A stretch of DNA of 64,000 nt from Rotaria macrura. Its lineage: Eukaryota > Rotifera > Eurotatoria > Philodinida > Philodinidae. A program made the translations under genes and the position numbers. Below, in pieces: positions 1 to 12,240 of the stretch. Each line of letters starts with the position of its first letter. Positions within the stretch are counted from its first letter, which is position 1. Below the pieces are notes generated by a model, which was not told the DNA's origin, searched no databases, and was given only the letters and a program-made list of their open reading frames with translations. The stretch covers positions 186,001 through 250,000 of the forward strand of contig OENT01000064.1 of the NCBI GenBank assembly GCA_900239685.1. Reading direction: 5' to 3'.

Positions 1-1708
1 TCGTACCAATACGGAACTATCCGGGTATCACACGGATTTCTAAAACTATAGATTACAAATTTCGCACTAGAAGCAAGTTTTTTTGTTGGTTATTTCAATT
101 TGAATTTTATTAGTAAGTACATGTAGTTTCAGAGTGAACTAATACATGGAAGATTCTCTTAGCAATAGTCGATAAGTCAATAGAGACATAATAATCATAG
201 ACAATATATAAAATCAAACTAGCAAGCAATCAATTTCTAAAACGTTGTTTTTACCATTACAATATATTTATATTCATGACCGACGTAGAAATATTGTCTC
301 GTTTTCGTGATCGATTTGCATTTGTTTAGTTGATTCTATTAGAAGTAAAAATTATTTATAATAGATTTATTTTTATTTAGTTTAGTTTGTTTTCAAATTT
401 CTACCATGATGATATTTTATTTGTTAAATTGTTCTTTTCGAATTCTATTGATGTATAAACAAATAGATCGTTAATGTAAATATTCTATTTCACAGTATAA
501 AAGTAAGTAAAAACTAGAGCAGTACATATTTTTCACATAACTTGATAGTATTGTAGCAATAATTAATGATGTCGAGAAATATATATTTGATGTTGATCAT
601 AAATCATGATAAATCAGTCAATGTAGTATGAAAATTTAGATTTCGTCTTTGTACAATTGTATTGTTGCTTGTAGATCATTTTGGTTCATTGAAAGTTTTT
701 GGGTTAGATCAGAGTACATGGATTTCAGGAGGAAAGTCGACGACAACCATGTAATAATTCTACTAGTTGGTGTATGATTGTGATCAAAACTTGAAAAACT
801 AAGGTTCCTTATCATCTTAGAACATAATTTCATAATCTTCTAGTTGACATCAATAATATTTTAGTCGATTTCGAATGATTGCTATTTATGTAAAATTTTC
901 AACGTAAGTCTTTATTAAGCATTTTTGATCAATTCATTTCTCAACCAATGAATAGAGTTAATTCGTGAATCCTTGCCGCATACGCAAATATTATTTTGTT
1001 CTGTTCAAAATTGAGCTCAAATTTACATACTATTGATATAATCGGAAGATACTGTAATAATCAAATTCATTACTTCAAGACGACGAAAGTTAGGTTCATA
1101 GTGGAACTTCGTGAATTCGTACACGTGAAATTCGTCATGATCAATTTTTATTTTCTTACTGGAAAGAAAGACAATAGAAAAAGTACATATTTTTGACATT
1201 GATTGACTGCTAGAAATTGAGTTCCAGAGAATACAAACGAGAACAAAAATTCGAAATTGATAGTAGCGACAATCAGAGCAAGATATCGGATATTTAATAT
1301 TTTCCTTTTTTTTGTTAGAAAAAAATTAGTTTTTGCAAATCAAAGATTTAAATTCATCCATGAGAAGAAAACAGTAGATCTCTTGGAGATGTCTGTTTTT
1401 ATTTTGCAGAAATATTTCCACCAATGAGAAATTGTTACTCTGTGCCCTAAAAGGATGAAAACAATACAAGAACAAAAGTGTGTTGAAATAATGCATTTGT
1501 CGCTAGTTGTTTCGCCACTTGCTAAAAAGCAATGTTGACTGTAGTGAATAAACATAACGTTACCTTGCATTCAAGATTTGACCCCATCCTATCTATCGTC
1601 TTATGATTTACGTGCTACCTTTTCATAAAGATATCATTTTCTTCTTTTAGACCAACTAGTCAATTCAATTTTCTTCTTTTTTCATCATTCTAAAAAGAAT
1701 CTGATATC
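1..1708. other. 5' flank of the GDI gene, no gene seen
   Basis: AT-rich DNA without a recognisable coding exon, RNA gene or repeat. The short open frames here give low-complexity peptides with no family resemblance. The pyrimidine-rich stretch just before 1709 is likely promoter and 5' UTR of the downstream gene, but no clear TATA box was picked out. Confidence 0.5.
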
Positions 1709-4550
1709 ATGGATGAAGAGTATGATGTTATTTTGTTGGGCACTGGTTTAAAGGTATGTAACTATGAATTGATTTAATTAAGCAAATATACTTTTACTGT
1801 ATTGTATAGGAATGTGTCCTAGCTGGTTTGCTAGGTGTTGCAGGCAAGAAAATTTTACATATGGATCGTAATAAATATTATGGTGGTGAATCAGCATCCA
1901 TGACACCATTAGAAGATGTAAGTTAATTATTTGTGTTAATATTCAATTCAATTCATGATTTATTTCATTGATCATATTAATTTGTAAAGCTCTATTCGAA
2001 ATTTAACATGCCACCACCACCATCGGATACTGGACGTGGTCGTGATTGGAATGTTGATTTAATTCCAAAATTTCTTATGGCCAATGGTAAGTCAAGAGCA
2101 CACTAGAAAAAATAAGTAAAACTGAAAACTATACCTTTTTACGTCTTAGGTCTTTTGGTAAAATTATTAATTCATACGGGTGTAACACGTTATCTTGAAT
2201 TCAAATGCATCGAAGGTAGTTATGTATACAAAGGTCAAAAAATCCATAAGGTTCCGGCTGACGAACGTGAAGCACTTGCATCTTGTAAGACTAAAACTAA
2301 AAGTTTTAGTTTTAATGATAAAAAATAAGAGAATTCTGTTTTTTTATATAACTTAGCATTAATGGGTCTTTTTGAAAAACGTCGCTTTCGTAATCTACTC
2401 GTATGGATCAATGAATATGATGAAAAAGATCCTAAAACATATAAAGATATACCACCGAATACACGCATGATTGATGCATTTAAAAAATTTGGTCTTGATC
2501 AAGATACAATCGATTTTACTGGCCACGCATTGGCACTCCACAGCGATGATGAGTAAAATGATAATAGATGATTAATAGAAAGAACAATCTTTTGCCTATC
2601 GATCCAATTTATTTTTTTGTTCAGCTACTTGGAAAAGCCAGCTCTTGAATCAATCAAACGAATAAAATTATACAGTGAATCGTTGGCACGCTATGGCAAA
2701 TCACCATATCTGTATCCACTCTATGGACTTGGCGAATTACCACAAGGTTTCGCACGGTAATTATATCTAGAATAATGTATCATACATGCGTAGTCTTGTT
2801 TTTTTTCGACTAACTCGAAATTCGACAAACATGAAGCGTACTTCCACAGAATTCAAATTACTTCGAGTGATAGTCGAGAATGTTTTTTTCAGAATCAAAG
2901 AAAATATTATGAAATTTCAACATTCGGCACACTTTAAGAATCTGCTGAATTTCGTTTTATTTAGTCGAGGAATGTGTCACTCACACAGAACAGAGATAAC
3001 GTCAGTCACGTCGACGTTTTAAATTGCACTTGCAGGAACAGAAATTTAAGAGAAACTATGGCGTACTAAATCGGATGTCTGCTTGAATCGATTATTAATT
3101 CATTGGAAACAGAATCTACAATGAATTTTTGAATTGTATCGGGTAAAAATCTGCAGTCGCTTTCTGTCTGTCAACTGGCCAGATGTTACCGCTGAAATAC
3201 GATTGAAGAAATTAGCAATGACCTTCAATATATCACAAATTGACTAATACAATCGAGCTACTAAATATAATCTGTAGAATTAGCTATGTCTGTTGATAAT
3301 CAGGCAAACTTCTCTATTACATCTCTCAAGGATTAATTTAGCAGTTCGTCAAGAAAAATATAATCTCAAAGAGACTATCGTGTTCGGAGAATTTTTTCTT
3401 CTAATCAAAATGTGTATGGCATGTAAGCGTGTAGACACTCAATATGTCAGAAAACACATTTTGTTGGGCGAAAATGTTCAAACCTATGAGACGCATCAAA
3501 TTCGAAGTGACTTCAGAATCGTATTTTGTTTTTCACGAACACTACATTGGAGATGAAATTCGAAGATGATTATTTCGTAAAGCTTTGCCAATTGATGCGC
3601 GATATACGGATGAATATGCATATCCGTTGAGATCGGTAAATTACATGTGTGAGAGTCTTAATATGTAAGCCGATTGGATGAGGTTTGCATGTAGATTAAT
3701 CTTATCAAAAAAAAACATAGCTATCGAAATTTTAACAATTCATTTCATATTTAGTCTAAGTGCTATCTATGGTGGAACATATATGCTTGATAAACCAGCC
3801 GATGAAATTGTATATGAAAATGGTGTGGTTGTTGGCGTTCGATCAGGTGACCAAACAGCACGATGTAAAGCTGTCATTTGTGATCCATCGTATGCAACGG
3901 ACAAGGTGAAAAAAGTTGGTCAAGTTATTCGTGCTATTTGTCTTCTACGACATGCTGTTAGTGTTGGTTCGAATGCATCGCCTGGTTCAATACAAATTAT
4001 TATACCTCAAAAGCAAGTTCATCGTCATAATGGTAAGAAGAAAACGTCTATTGGCGATCGAATTATCAAATATAAAGTTCTATGTCATTTTTAGATATTT
4101 ACGTTTGTTGCATGGGTCAAACCAATATGGTTACTCCAAAGGATTGGTATGTTGCATTAGTTAGTACAACTGTTGAAACGAGTAATCCTGAAAATGAAAT
4201 TAAACCTGGACTTGCACTACTTGAACCAATCTATCAAAAATTTATTAGTGTTAGTGATTTATATGAACCAATTGAAGACGGCACAACAAGCAAAGTAAAA
4301 TAATTGTTTTAGTTTTCTAAGTTGTGCGAAGAAATTTTGATTGAAAGAAAAAACAAAACATCAAACCATTCGATCTTGCTGTTTTTTGTTTTAGCTCTTC
4401 ATTTCAAGTTCATATGATGCCACAACACATTTTGAATCGACATGCCTTGATATACTCGATGTTTATCGTCGTTATATGGGTGAACCATTCGATTTCAGTA
4501 AAGTTACACGAGGCTTGGATGCAGATGAAAATCATGAAGGAGCACAATAA
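1709..4550 (+). CDS. GDI: Rab GDP-dissociation inhibitor (Rab GDI)
   Basis: Rab GDI extracts prenylated GDP-bound Rab GTPases from membranes and keeps them soluble in the cytosol for recycling. Nine exons join in frame to 448 aa, close to the usual ~447: 1709-1753, 1810-1917, 1990-2086, 2150-2284, 2357-2552, 2625-2756, 3755-4032, 4095-4294 and 4395-4550. The N-terminus has the GDI dinucleotide-fold segment ([17 protein letters not shown]) and [10 protein letters not shown]. Later come [70 protein letters not shown]-like and SYDATTHFE blocks, all typical of the family. All introns are GT-AG and 56-100 bp, except the sixth (2757-3754, 998 bp), whose interior holds nothing recognisable. The family match is beyond doubt; alpha and beta cannot be told apart. 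Confidence 0.97.
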
Positions 4551-4992
4551 ACAAAAGCAAATGAGAAAACAAATATTGATCTACATCAAATTATACGATC
4601 CTTTTGTGTGCGCATGAACGAGCGAATTGTTCTTTTTTTTTCTTTTTCTTTTGTTTGTCAGTGTTGTTCTCAATTTATTCTTTTTATTTCTCATAAATCA
4701 TTATAATTCATTGCGCTCATAAGTGATTATCATTCCAAACATATGTAATAACAACTTAAATTTCATTGTTTGTTTCTCTACTAGATGAATTCATTTGGTT
4801 AAACGGCTATTTGCATTTTAATAGCAATACTTGAGTGAGCCTCATTTGTTTCTTTTTTTTTTCTATCATAATTTTCATAAGCAATGGTGTTTGTTTAAAG
4901 AAGAAAAGAAAATTATCTAAGAATAAGTCACGTATTATTTATTCATTAAATTTTAATTTTAATCTTTCTATATATTTGTCTGTTGATGTTGG

Positions 4993-4998
4993 AATAAA
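4993..4998 (+). terminator. poly(A) signal AATAAA for GDI
   Basis: Canonical AATAAA about 440 bp after the GDI stop, in the first AT-rich stretch downstream. Assigned by position only. Confidence 0.5.
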
Positions 4999-6151
4999 AT
5001 TCGTGTGAAGGATAATGCACCAATCTAATTCGACTTGACTTTCATCTGAAAAGATTTATCAATGCCTAAAATAAAATGAGATTTCTATTGATCAGTTGTA
5101 CTCCTATGTTTGTTTTAAACAACGAAATATTCATTCGATAAAATAATTTATCTTGGAAATGGATTTCTTATCTGTAAGCAAATTCTAACATTGTTTTTCC
5201 AGTGCCGATTGATATTTTAGCGTCGATGAAATCCATATGTGTGCACTTATTTTCTCTGCTCTATGCTGCATTAGAAATTGTCTGCATATTGTTTTCCGAA
5301 GCCGGTATATATCAAGGGAACAAATGACATTGGAATGTCAACAACCGCAATCATCAAGATGTATATGATTACATAACAAAAGTCAACTGTCTTCTTCCGA
5401 CGGGCAACAATTTCTCTTCAACCATAACAACAACGATGCATATTGCTCCAATAAATATTTCTACGCGATTTGAATTCTAATTGAAATTTTAAAAATATGA
5501 ATGACTGGAATCTAGAGGCGAACTCTATGAATTGTATCCTTCAATATTATTTATAGTGGAAAAAAAAACTCTCCTCAATTATCAGCTTCAAATCAAGCAT
5601 CATCAGTTCTTTTTGTTAAAGATACTTTACTTTTGTAAGACAGTAAATTTTCAAAACAAGAACGTATATTGAACATGTCAGGCATTCGAACTAATCAATA
5701 CATTGCAGAGCTATTGTTCAAAACTTCTATATTTTCTCAAACATGATCATTCCAAATAAGTTGTGCATATGTATACTATTCTAGATCAAAGTTTGATATA
5801 GCAGTTTACTATAGAGTGTACACAACAATTAGACAAAGCTTAATTTCATCTGTTACACTGACATTTCTTCGATAGAAAGTAGGATGATCATTGGAAATTC
5901 CTGAATACATCACAACAACGAGCAACCCTGTTCTGTTAAAAAAATTCGATCTATCTGACAAACATCATCGATTTTTGCATATTGAATGTCATCGATACGA
6001 CATGTTTGTTTGTTTTTCAAACTATCTAATATACATACTTTTCTCCAGATATTTCTATTGATGTTCGTTTAAAAGGAATATGCATTCGAAACCAGTCGTA
6101 CGCGCCACGTCATCATCAATGAGTAGCATAACGAATAAAGAAAATCATGAT
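4999..6151. other. Intergenic DNA between GDI and the 5S gene
   Basis: AT-rich sequence with no convincing open frame, repeat or RNA gene. Confidence 0.5.
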
Positions 6152-6158
6152 AAAAAAA
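6152..6158 (-). terminator. RNA polymerase III terminator of the 5S gene
   Basis: Seven A on the plus strand directly abut the 3' end of the 5S gene, giving TTTTTTT in the transcript. This is the usual pol III stop signal. Confidence 0.9.
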
Positions 6159-6276
6159 GCTTACGACACTCGGTATTCCCAGGCGGTCACCCATCCAAGT
6201 ACTAACCGAGCCCGACGTTGCTTAACTTCAGTGATCGGACGAGAACTGGTGTATTCAACGTGGTATGGCCGTAAGC
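6159..6276 (-). rRNA. 5S ribosomal RNA
   Basis: The minus strand reads GCTTACGGCCATACCACGTT at the 5' end and closes with GAGTGTCGTAAGC, so the two ends pair as helix I. In between are the hallmark blocks TCTCGTCCGATCAC, GAAGTTAAGCAACG, GGGCTCGGTTAGTACTTGG and GATGGGTGACCGCC. These include the internal pol III control region (A box, intermediate element, C box). At 118 nt it is near the usual ~119-120. A single copy stands alone here; a T-run terminator follows. It looks intact and functional. Confidence 0.98.
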
Positions 6277-6640
6277 GAAAGCTAGTGTGTTACTGGCCGT
6301 ATCAATTCGTAAGTGAAGACAACCAAAAGTTCTCCGAATGGTCGCGAGGTTGTTAGGATATAGTATTAAATCTGATCATAGACTGAATCTATTATCGAAT
6401 TTTTTTTCAGTGTTCTCTTCCACAGTCAACATTGTCATTGAAAGAATCATAATTCTTTTTCGCATAGATGTTCGTTCTGTGCTTTAATTTTTCTCGTTTG
6501 CCTTCGTCTGATCGCCACTCATCTGCAATCGTAACATGAATTCGAGTGACATTGAAAATTTGCACATGTAACATGACTTCTCCACTATCAATAGGGCTGC
6601 GAATCTTGCGGGATACGGCTGTTAGTTCAAAACAGCGACG
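6277..6640. other. Spacer upstream of the 5S gene
   Basis: Nothing recognisable between the 5S gene and the fold-back element that starts at 6641. Confidence 0.4.
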
Positions 6641-6855
6641 CCCAGGTCGATCGATACGGACCGTAAAATCATTAAAATAGGGTCGTGTTTTCACAGTATA
6701 CGGCTCCGTATACGGTACTATTTCTGGGCACAGTAATAAAGGATCGTATACTGTGAAAATACGGCCGTATTCGGCCCTATTTTAATGATGTTACGGTCCG
6801 TATAACTGCGTCCTCTCAACGGTCCGTAACGGATATCCGTTTTGATTGACCTGGG
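6641..6855. mobile_element. Fold-back MITE-like element, CGTATACG word (copy P1)
   Basis: A 215-bp element starts CCCAGGTCGATC and ends GATTGACCTGGG, forming inverted ends. A CG dinucleotide flanks both sides and may be a 2-bp target duplication. Its halves fold on each other: 6655-6685 (ACGGACCGTAA, ATCATTAAAATAGGG) pairs with 6771-6801, and TTTCACAGTATACG near 6690 pairs with 6746-6760. The interior repeats the palindromic words CGTATACGG and ACGGTCCGT. There is no coding capacity. It is the smallest complete member of the CCCAGGTCGA group described in the findings. Confidence 0.75.
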
Positions 6856-8716
6856 CGCTCTACTTATTTCTGCGTATGGAACATTTGAATTTTTTATCAT
6901 ACGAACTAAGAAAACCTAAAATAACATTTTATGCAAAACAATTGGGATTACCGTGAAACTTAATCTTTCTACGACGTAGAGACGTTGAAAAAATGTCTGT
7001 TTTCATCATACAAGTAATACAGAAGAAGTATTATCAAAATCAATTTATCTTATCTTCGAAATGTAAGTTAGACCAATACTAAAAGTATGGATTGATATAA
7101 CTCGGCAAAAAATGCATTGTTAAATATGACTGTTTTATTATTCGCAAACTGAAGTTTGTCCAAATTGAGAATTCTCTAAAAATTTAATTTTTTTAATTAT
7201 TATAATAAAGCAGTTGAACGAACCATACTCGTCAGCTGCGATATTCGTATGATGTCCTTGTATTTAAATTTAAACGTTAACAAAGAACACACTCAGATTT
7301 TTACAGCAAACATCTTGATGAATTTCATAAGAAATATTCTTCATTTATATAAAGATTTGTTTTGATCTATTTAACTCGGTGCATCGAGCTGTTTTATAAT
7401 GAATGCAATCGTACCAAGTTAGTTTAAATTTTAGCCGAACAACAAATTTCATTCATTTATACTGTAAATAGTTCTTGATTTCTATTATAAACTTCGGATC
7501 AGATTGAAGTCTATTTGACGCATAAGTAGAAAATTTTCTTTTTCAAACTTTCGACAAAAGAAGCTAATCTCAATAGCCCAGTAGAAACGGATACTTGTTG
7601 AATTAGCCCTATATCCTATGATACTAAACGAAATAATAGACAAGATCTAATGTATGCATATTTCAATCAATACATGAATAGTATGACTAAATAAAAGTCA
7701 AGAAGTATTTCCACACAATACACGAATTAATCACACATCATAGATAACTCGTACATATTCTAAAACTTGCGCTTATCTTACGTCGTAAATTAAAGTGTCC
7801 TCGTAACATGAGCACTATTCAAAGCCTCGATAATATTGAATTCATGTTCTTTACACTATCCTTATCTTACAGATTATTAATACTACAAAGAAAAACACTT
7901 AAATTCAAATAGAGCCGTTTTTATTTGTTGATTAATTGAAAACACCTTCTTTCGAATAGGCTGTACGAAATCCTAGGGCGTACAACTGATGTCCGTTTGG
8001 CTTCCATAATCATATCAGTAATTTTCGTTCATTCTTCTGTTACAACATTTCCATTTTTATCTTCTATCTTTCTTTTTCGTTCCTTTAAGAAGAGCACAGT
8101 TGTAAGTAGCTGTGGATAGGAGTGTTGTCGTTGGTATGTGTATCAGTATGGGTTTGGGTATGTGAGTTTTGCTCATGCTAAAACCCTCACCACAAACTAA
8201 CTCCACCACCCCATACAAACAACCACTCAGATCATTTTTACTATGTGTTACGAGACATTTTTAAAATAAAGATGACACCATGAGAATTTGATTTGAGAGT
8301 GAATACAAGATAAAACAATTTTAAATAGAATCAATCATTTTTTCATTATTCATGCTAAACACACGTCACACACTGTTAATATAACATCTCATTCGCAACG
8401 TGTATTATATCCATTTTATTAACTTGCGGTTTGTACGGATCCCAGTATATGATAGGATATTGCATGAATACAACGCTTCGTGCTTGCACTAACTGATACA
8501 CAACTTTTAATGTTCAAGTGTAGTGTAGTCAATCAGTACGGTGTCTAGTGATTCTTTTTGTGGAGACTTTTGATTGTAACTGTACATTTCAATTAGTTAA
8601 CAACAGAAACAAACAGATGAGAAAAGCATAATATTGTTACACTTCGTTTTCAATGCAAGTATAAGAAATATATGGCGGGCTTTTATGTTTAATTAAAAAA
8701 ATTCAATTGTTAATTT
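6856..8716. other. 5' flank of CFAP100, no gene seen
   Basis: AT-rich intergenic DNA. A G-rich then C-rich patch at about 8130-8220 (GTATGGGTTTGGGTATGTG, later AAACCCTCACCACAAAC) resembles degenerate telomere-type sequence but lacks a clean repeat. No other structure was seen. Confidence 0.4.
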
Positions 8717-11700
8717 ATGATTTTTGAAAAAGTAGAAGAATCAATGAAACAAGATGATGAGCTATCAGGTACACATGAAATGAATAATATTAATCATTAG
8801 ATCAAATATATTTCCATTACTACGTCACAGACAGAAAACAGAATACAATCGACAAATTGATTCGTAGTGTTGAAATCAATTCGTGTGATTTACAAAATCA
8901 AGAACGCAAAAAAGACGATACCGTATCTAGTTAATCAATAAATCTATTTTTCTTAATTTGCTCGTATTATTGTCATTCTATTTAGAAAAGAACAAAACAT
9001 ACAAATGAGAAAAATATCGATCAACATAAATTTTCTCGTAATGATATTATAGATATTTTCAATGAAACAGATCCTTTGGTAGTTCATAGTAGACTAGTTC
9101 AATTTTTCTTTTCACATTCTTCTTTAAGTTAGCTGAAAATTATCAATCATTAACGAATGCTGATCGGTCATGGATCATTACTCATATTCAAAGTAGAATG
9201 ATGAATGTTAAATATTGATTGAATATTGTTGTATTCTGGAGCACAGATCGACGACGTAATCGAAAAAGTTTACAAGATTATCTTCGAAAAAATCATGAAA
9301 TATTTACATTACAAGTAACTTATGAGATTTTACATTGAATTTTAACCTGGTATTTGTTTTGAATTTAGTACACTCTGAATATAAAACAGGATGAAATCGA
9401 ACGTTGGGAAAATCATCTACGGCAAGAAGAAAATGCATTGACCAAAGCTGAAAAACATATCATAGAGGATTTAGCTTTATTCGATCAATTTCTCGACGTG
9501 TGTAATCGAAATGCAAATGACGCAGCTTCTCGGTTATATTCTTATTGCTGCAACAATAAAAGAAAAACAGATTTATTAAATTAACTTCTAGAGTTGATGA
9601 AGAATCGCGTAAAAAAGATGAACTAGTCAATGAAATAAAACGATTGCAAAAGACTCTTATTAATAATCATAACGATCAAAATCATTTAACGGATACATTG
9701 AAACAATCACGTCGATATCAACAATTTCTTTTTAAACTTGCACCTAAAGTGAGATAATGAAAAAAAAGAAGAAAACTTATTTATTTTTATTCAAAGATAT
9801 ATATATATATGTGCAGGACTGGCATGATGATATTTTGAAACAATTGGAATTTACACGTAAGATAGATTAGGTTTATCTTTTAGTTGGTCACATACAAGGA
9901 CGTAAATAGGATACATGGGTGCATGGTGCGCGATACCCCCTCTTGCTTTTGAAATTTGCCTCGTAGGATAGAAAAATGTACCCAATATTCATATGCACCT
10001 CCCTCCCTGCTTTGAAGGTCGAGCTATGCATCCGATGGCATGTGTTCAGTAGAATAGTTCCACTGTCCTATGATTAGCATTTTTCATACCGTGACGAATA
10101 GAAATTTCTCAAAATCAATGATGTTTGGATGTTCATGTTTGTACTAAGACATCTTTGGAGTTTTTACCGCAAAAAGGAAACTTGAGGTAAATTCTGTTTT
10201 GAGCATCGATATAGGACTAAAATGAGTGTTTGATATTTTTCACTTGTCACCAACCAGAATGCTTCTATTTCGGAAGTACAAGAAATAAATGTGAAAACTT
10301 CGGACTTAAGTCCGAGAGTTATGTGTACTTCAAAAAGTGAATAAGAAAATCAGTCATTCTAGAATGTGTGCACGGAAGAAGTATCTTGGTAAACCTTTTT
10401 GGGAAACTCCAAAACTAGTAGTCATCTGAGATATATCTATGCAATTTCGTTTCTAGATGCAGTTTTTGTGCATTTGAGACCTTTTTGCAGCCAATGTTTT
10501 GTAAGAAAGCTGCGATTTGGTTCAAAACTAATATCAGATTCGGAATCAGCGTTAAAGACGGAGTCAATTATATACGTTGTGATAAATTCAGAGAAAAAAG
10601 TTTTTTTTGAAAAACTCCCTGTACCCCCTCAGGAATTGTTTGGTGAAAATGACAGTTTCTTCGATAGCTCAGCCATTTCTTGCCGGATCCTTCTCATCTT
10701 CGAACTCGACCGAGATATTCATGAGACGATTCTGTGCACAAAATTTCAGCACAATCGAATGTATTTGTAAAGAGTTATCGTGTAAACGGTCGGCCGGACA
10801 TACTGACCGATTCTAGTGTGTACTCACTTTTTTGAGTACCCAAAAAGGATTGATATATTTCTAATTCAGAAATTCGACTAAAAGCTATTCTGATAAACCA
10901 TACATTCTTTTTTCTTCGAATACATCATGTTCGTCTAGTCTGAGAAACATCTTCATTAAAAACAGGGGTGTCCCGAAGCAGCCAACATTGGGCGGCGGGG
11001 TGGGGGAGGTGGTAGTACACCCCCGACGCTCTCCGCCGCTTCCGGTCGGGTCATCCCTGATTAAGAACAAAGTACTTTGTCTATCCATTTTCATATACGA
11101 TAGCAAACGACAGTAAAACAATTGGCACCAATGAATCTTTGAAACCAACGTCAGTATGATGATTTATCTATGTTTTTTAAAACTTGTTACTTTAATTAAG
11201 CTCAAATGCAAATGAACCAAATGATATCAATTTCTTGAATGATTCTAATATGGCTTATAGTGAAGTATAATTTTCAATTAAAATTGTTACGATAGTTTGT
11301 ATCATTTCTTTTTCTTTTCTGATAATAAGAATTATTCAATTTATTTTACTAAACCTGAACAGTTACTTGATATATTCACTGAAATGGAAGAAAAATCTTT
11401 GCCACTTGTTGAAAAAAGTCAATATACATCGGAAATCGTTGATAGAATACATTCAACTATACAAAATACTATAAGTGAACAAAGTCATGAAGTCGAACAA
11501 CTTCAAATAAAAATAGATCGATTAGAGGAATCAATTAAACATGAAGTCGAACGTGAAATTTCTTGTCAAAATACACTCATGTATCGTGTTCTTGTTGTGT
11601 CTTTTTTCTTTCTATGTAAAGACAATTGTCGTTTATCAATTTATCGGATTGTAGACAATATGCCAATGAAAAGAACGATCCATTTATTGAACAATTAAAA

Positions 11701-12240
11701 AAAACTATTGAGATTTTATATAAAAAACATATAATTTCTGATGATATCGGTATATCAACAATTCATATGTTACAAACAATCGAAAATAAAATCAAAGCCT
11801 TATTAAATACGATCGAACATATGGATTCATCTGCTGTCATGGAAGCTGAAAAAGTATCTTGCTTTTTAGAAAAAAAACGAACAATAAGAAAAGATAATTT
11901 CCTTTTATCATATATTTAGTTTCGTGAAATGGATGTTCGAATTATGGATCGTCGAGAAAAACTTGAACAAGAAAAAATAATCAATGATTTAAAGCATAAA
12001 AAAGCATTACTACGAGCATCAGCGCCACCTTATCCAAAAGTACGTATTCATACATCTGCATACACACAGATATATGTCTGTGTTTATGCATACGATACAT
12101 TCAATATATCTTTAATTTTCCTTGTTCAGATCGGGAGAGTCATAATGGAACGTTCACGTCCATTATTTCAAATTAAACAACAGATAAAACATTCAATTAC
12201 TAATAAGCACGATCAACTGATGAGATTACTTGAAAATTAA
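8717..12240 (+). CDS. CFAP100: Cilia- and flagella-associated protein 100 (CCDC37, DUF4200 family)
   Basis: In the MIA complex of Chlamydomonas, FAP100 with FAP73 regulates the I1 inner dynein arm; this is the animal homologue. Exons: 8717-8768, 8831-8922, 8986-9078, 9129-9192, 9247-9314, 9369-9532, 9592-9748, 9817-9856, 11201-11264, 11330-11580, 11655-11853, 11920-12039 and 12130-12240, about 490 aa. The start follows an in-frame TAA at 8711. The DUF4200 coiled coil shows in YTLNIKQDEIERWE, ALFDQFLDVCNRNA and QQFLFKLAPKDW. Further on are YFTKPEQLLDIFTEMEEKSL, long Glu/Lys heptads and the tail RASAPPYPK...GRVIMERSRP, as in CFAP100. All junctions are GT-AG and in frame except 9856/11201, where phases 1 and 2 do not agree. 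The family is longer at that point, so a small exon may hide in the 1.3-kb intron. CCDC38 is the paralogous alternative. Confidence 0.85.
9857..11200. other. Large CFAP100 intron loaded with repeat remnants
   Basis: At 1,344 bp this intron is about twenty times the usual size in the gene. The part 9895-10870 is richer in GC and C/G runs than the exons and looks like decayed transposon sequence, but no protein match was found. The complete 97-bp element at 10963-11059 sits in its 3' part. No in-frame exon that would repair the phase conflict at its borders was identified. Confidence 0.5.
10963..11059. mobile_element. 97-bp GC-rich hAT-type MITE
   Basis: The left end CAGGGGTGTCCCGA and the right end, read inverted, CAGGGATGACCCGA match at 12 of 14 bases. 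The flanks ATTAAAAA (10955-10962) and ATTAAGAA (11060-11067) match at 7 of 8. CAGGG ends with an 8-bp target duplication are typical of the hAT superfamily. The interior is strikingly GC-rich for this genome (GGCGGCGGGGTGGGGG, later CTCCGCCGC) and partly self-complementary. It is too short to code and must have been mobilised in trans. It lies in an intron of CFAP100. Confidence 0.75.
12237..12240. other. Shared TTAA: overlapping stop codons of two convergent genes
   Basis: TAA at 12238-12240 ends CFAP100 on the plus strand. TAA read from 12239 to 12237 on the minus strand ends the kinase. The two coding regions therefore meet with no spacer. The first candidate poly(A) signal of CFAP100 (AATAAA, 12462-12467) lies in the last kinase intron. 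A candidate signal for the kinase (ATTAAA on the minus strand, near 12111-12116) lies in the last CFAP100 intron. Confidence 0.85.

Noticed and set aside
3293-3556. 87-codon frame inside the large GDI intron
   Set aside because: No domain, no splice signals that would place it in frame with GDI, and a complete GDI is obtained without it.
6147-6356. Plus-strand open frame of 69 codons
   Set aside because: It runs through the 5S rRNA gene on the opposite strand and is a chance frame.
8130-8220. G-rich then C-rich patch resembling telomere repeats
   Set aside because: No regular hexamer; GGGTTTGGG occurs only once and the opposite-strand part is not its inverse copy.
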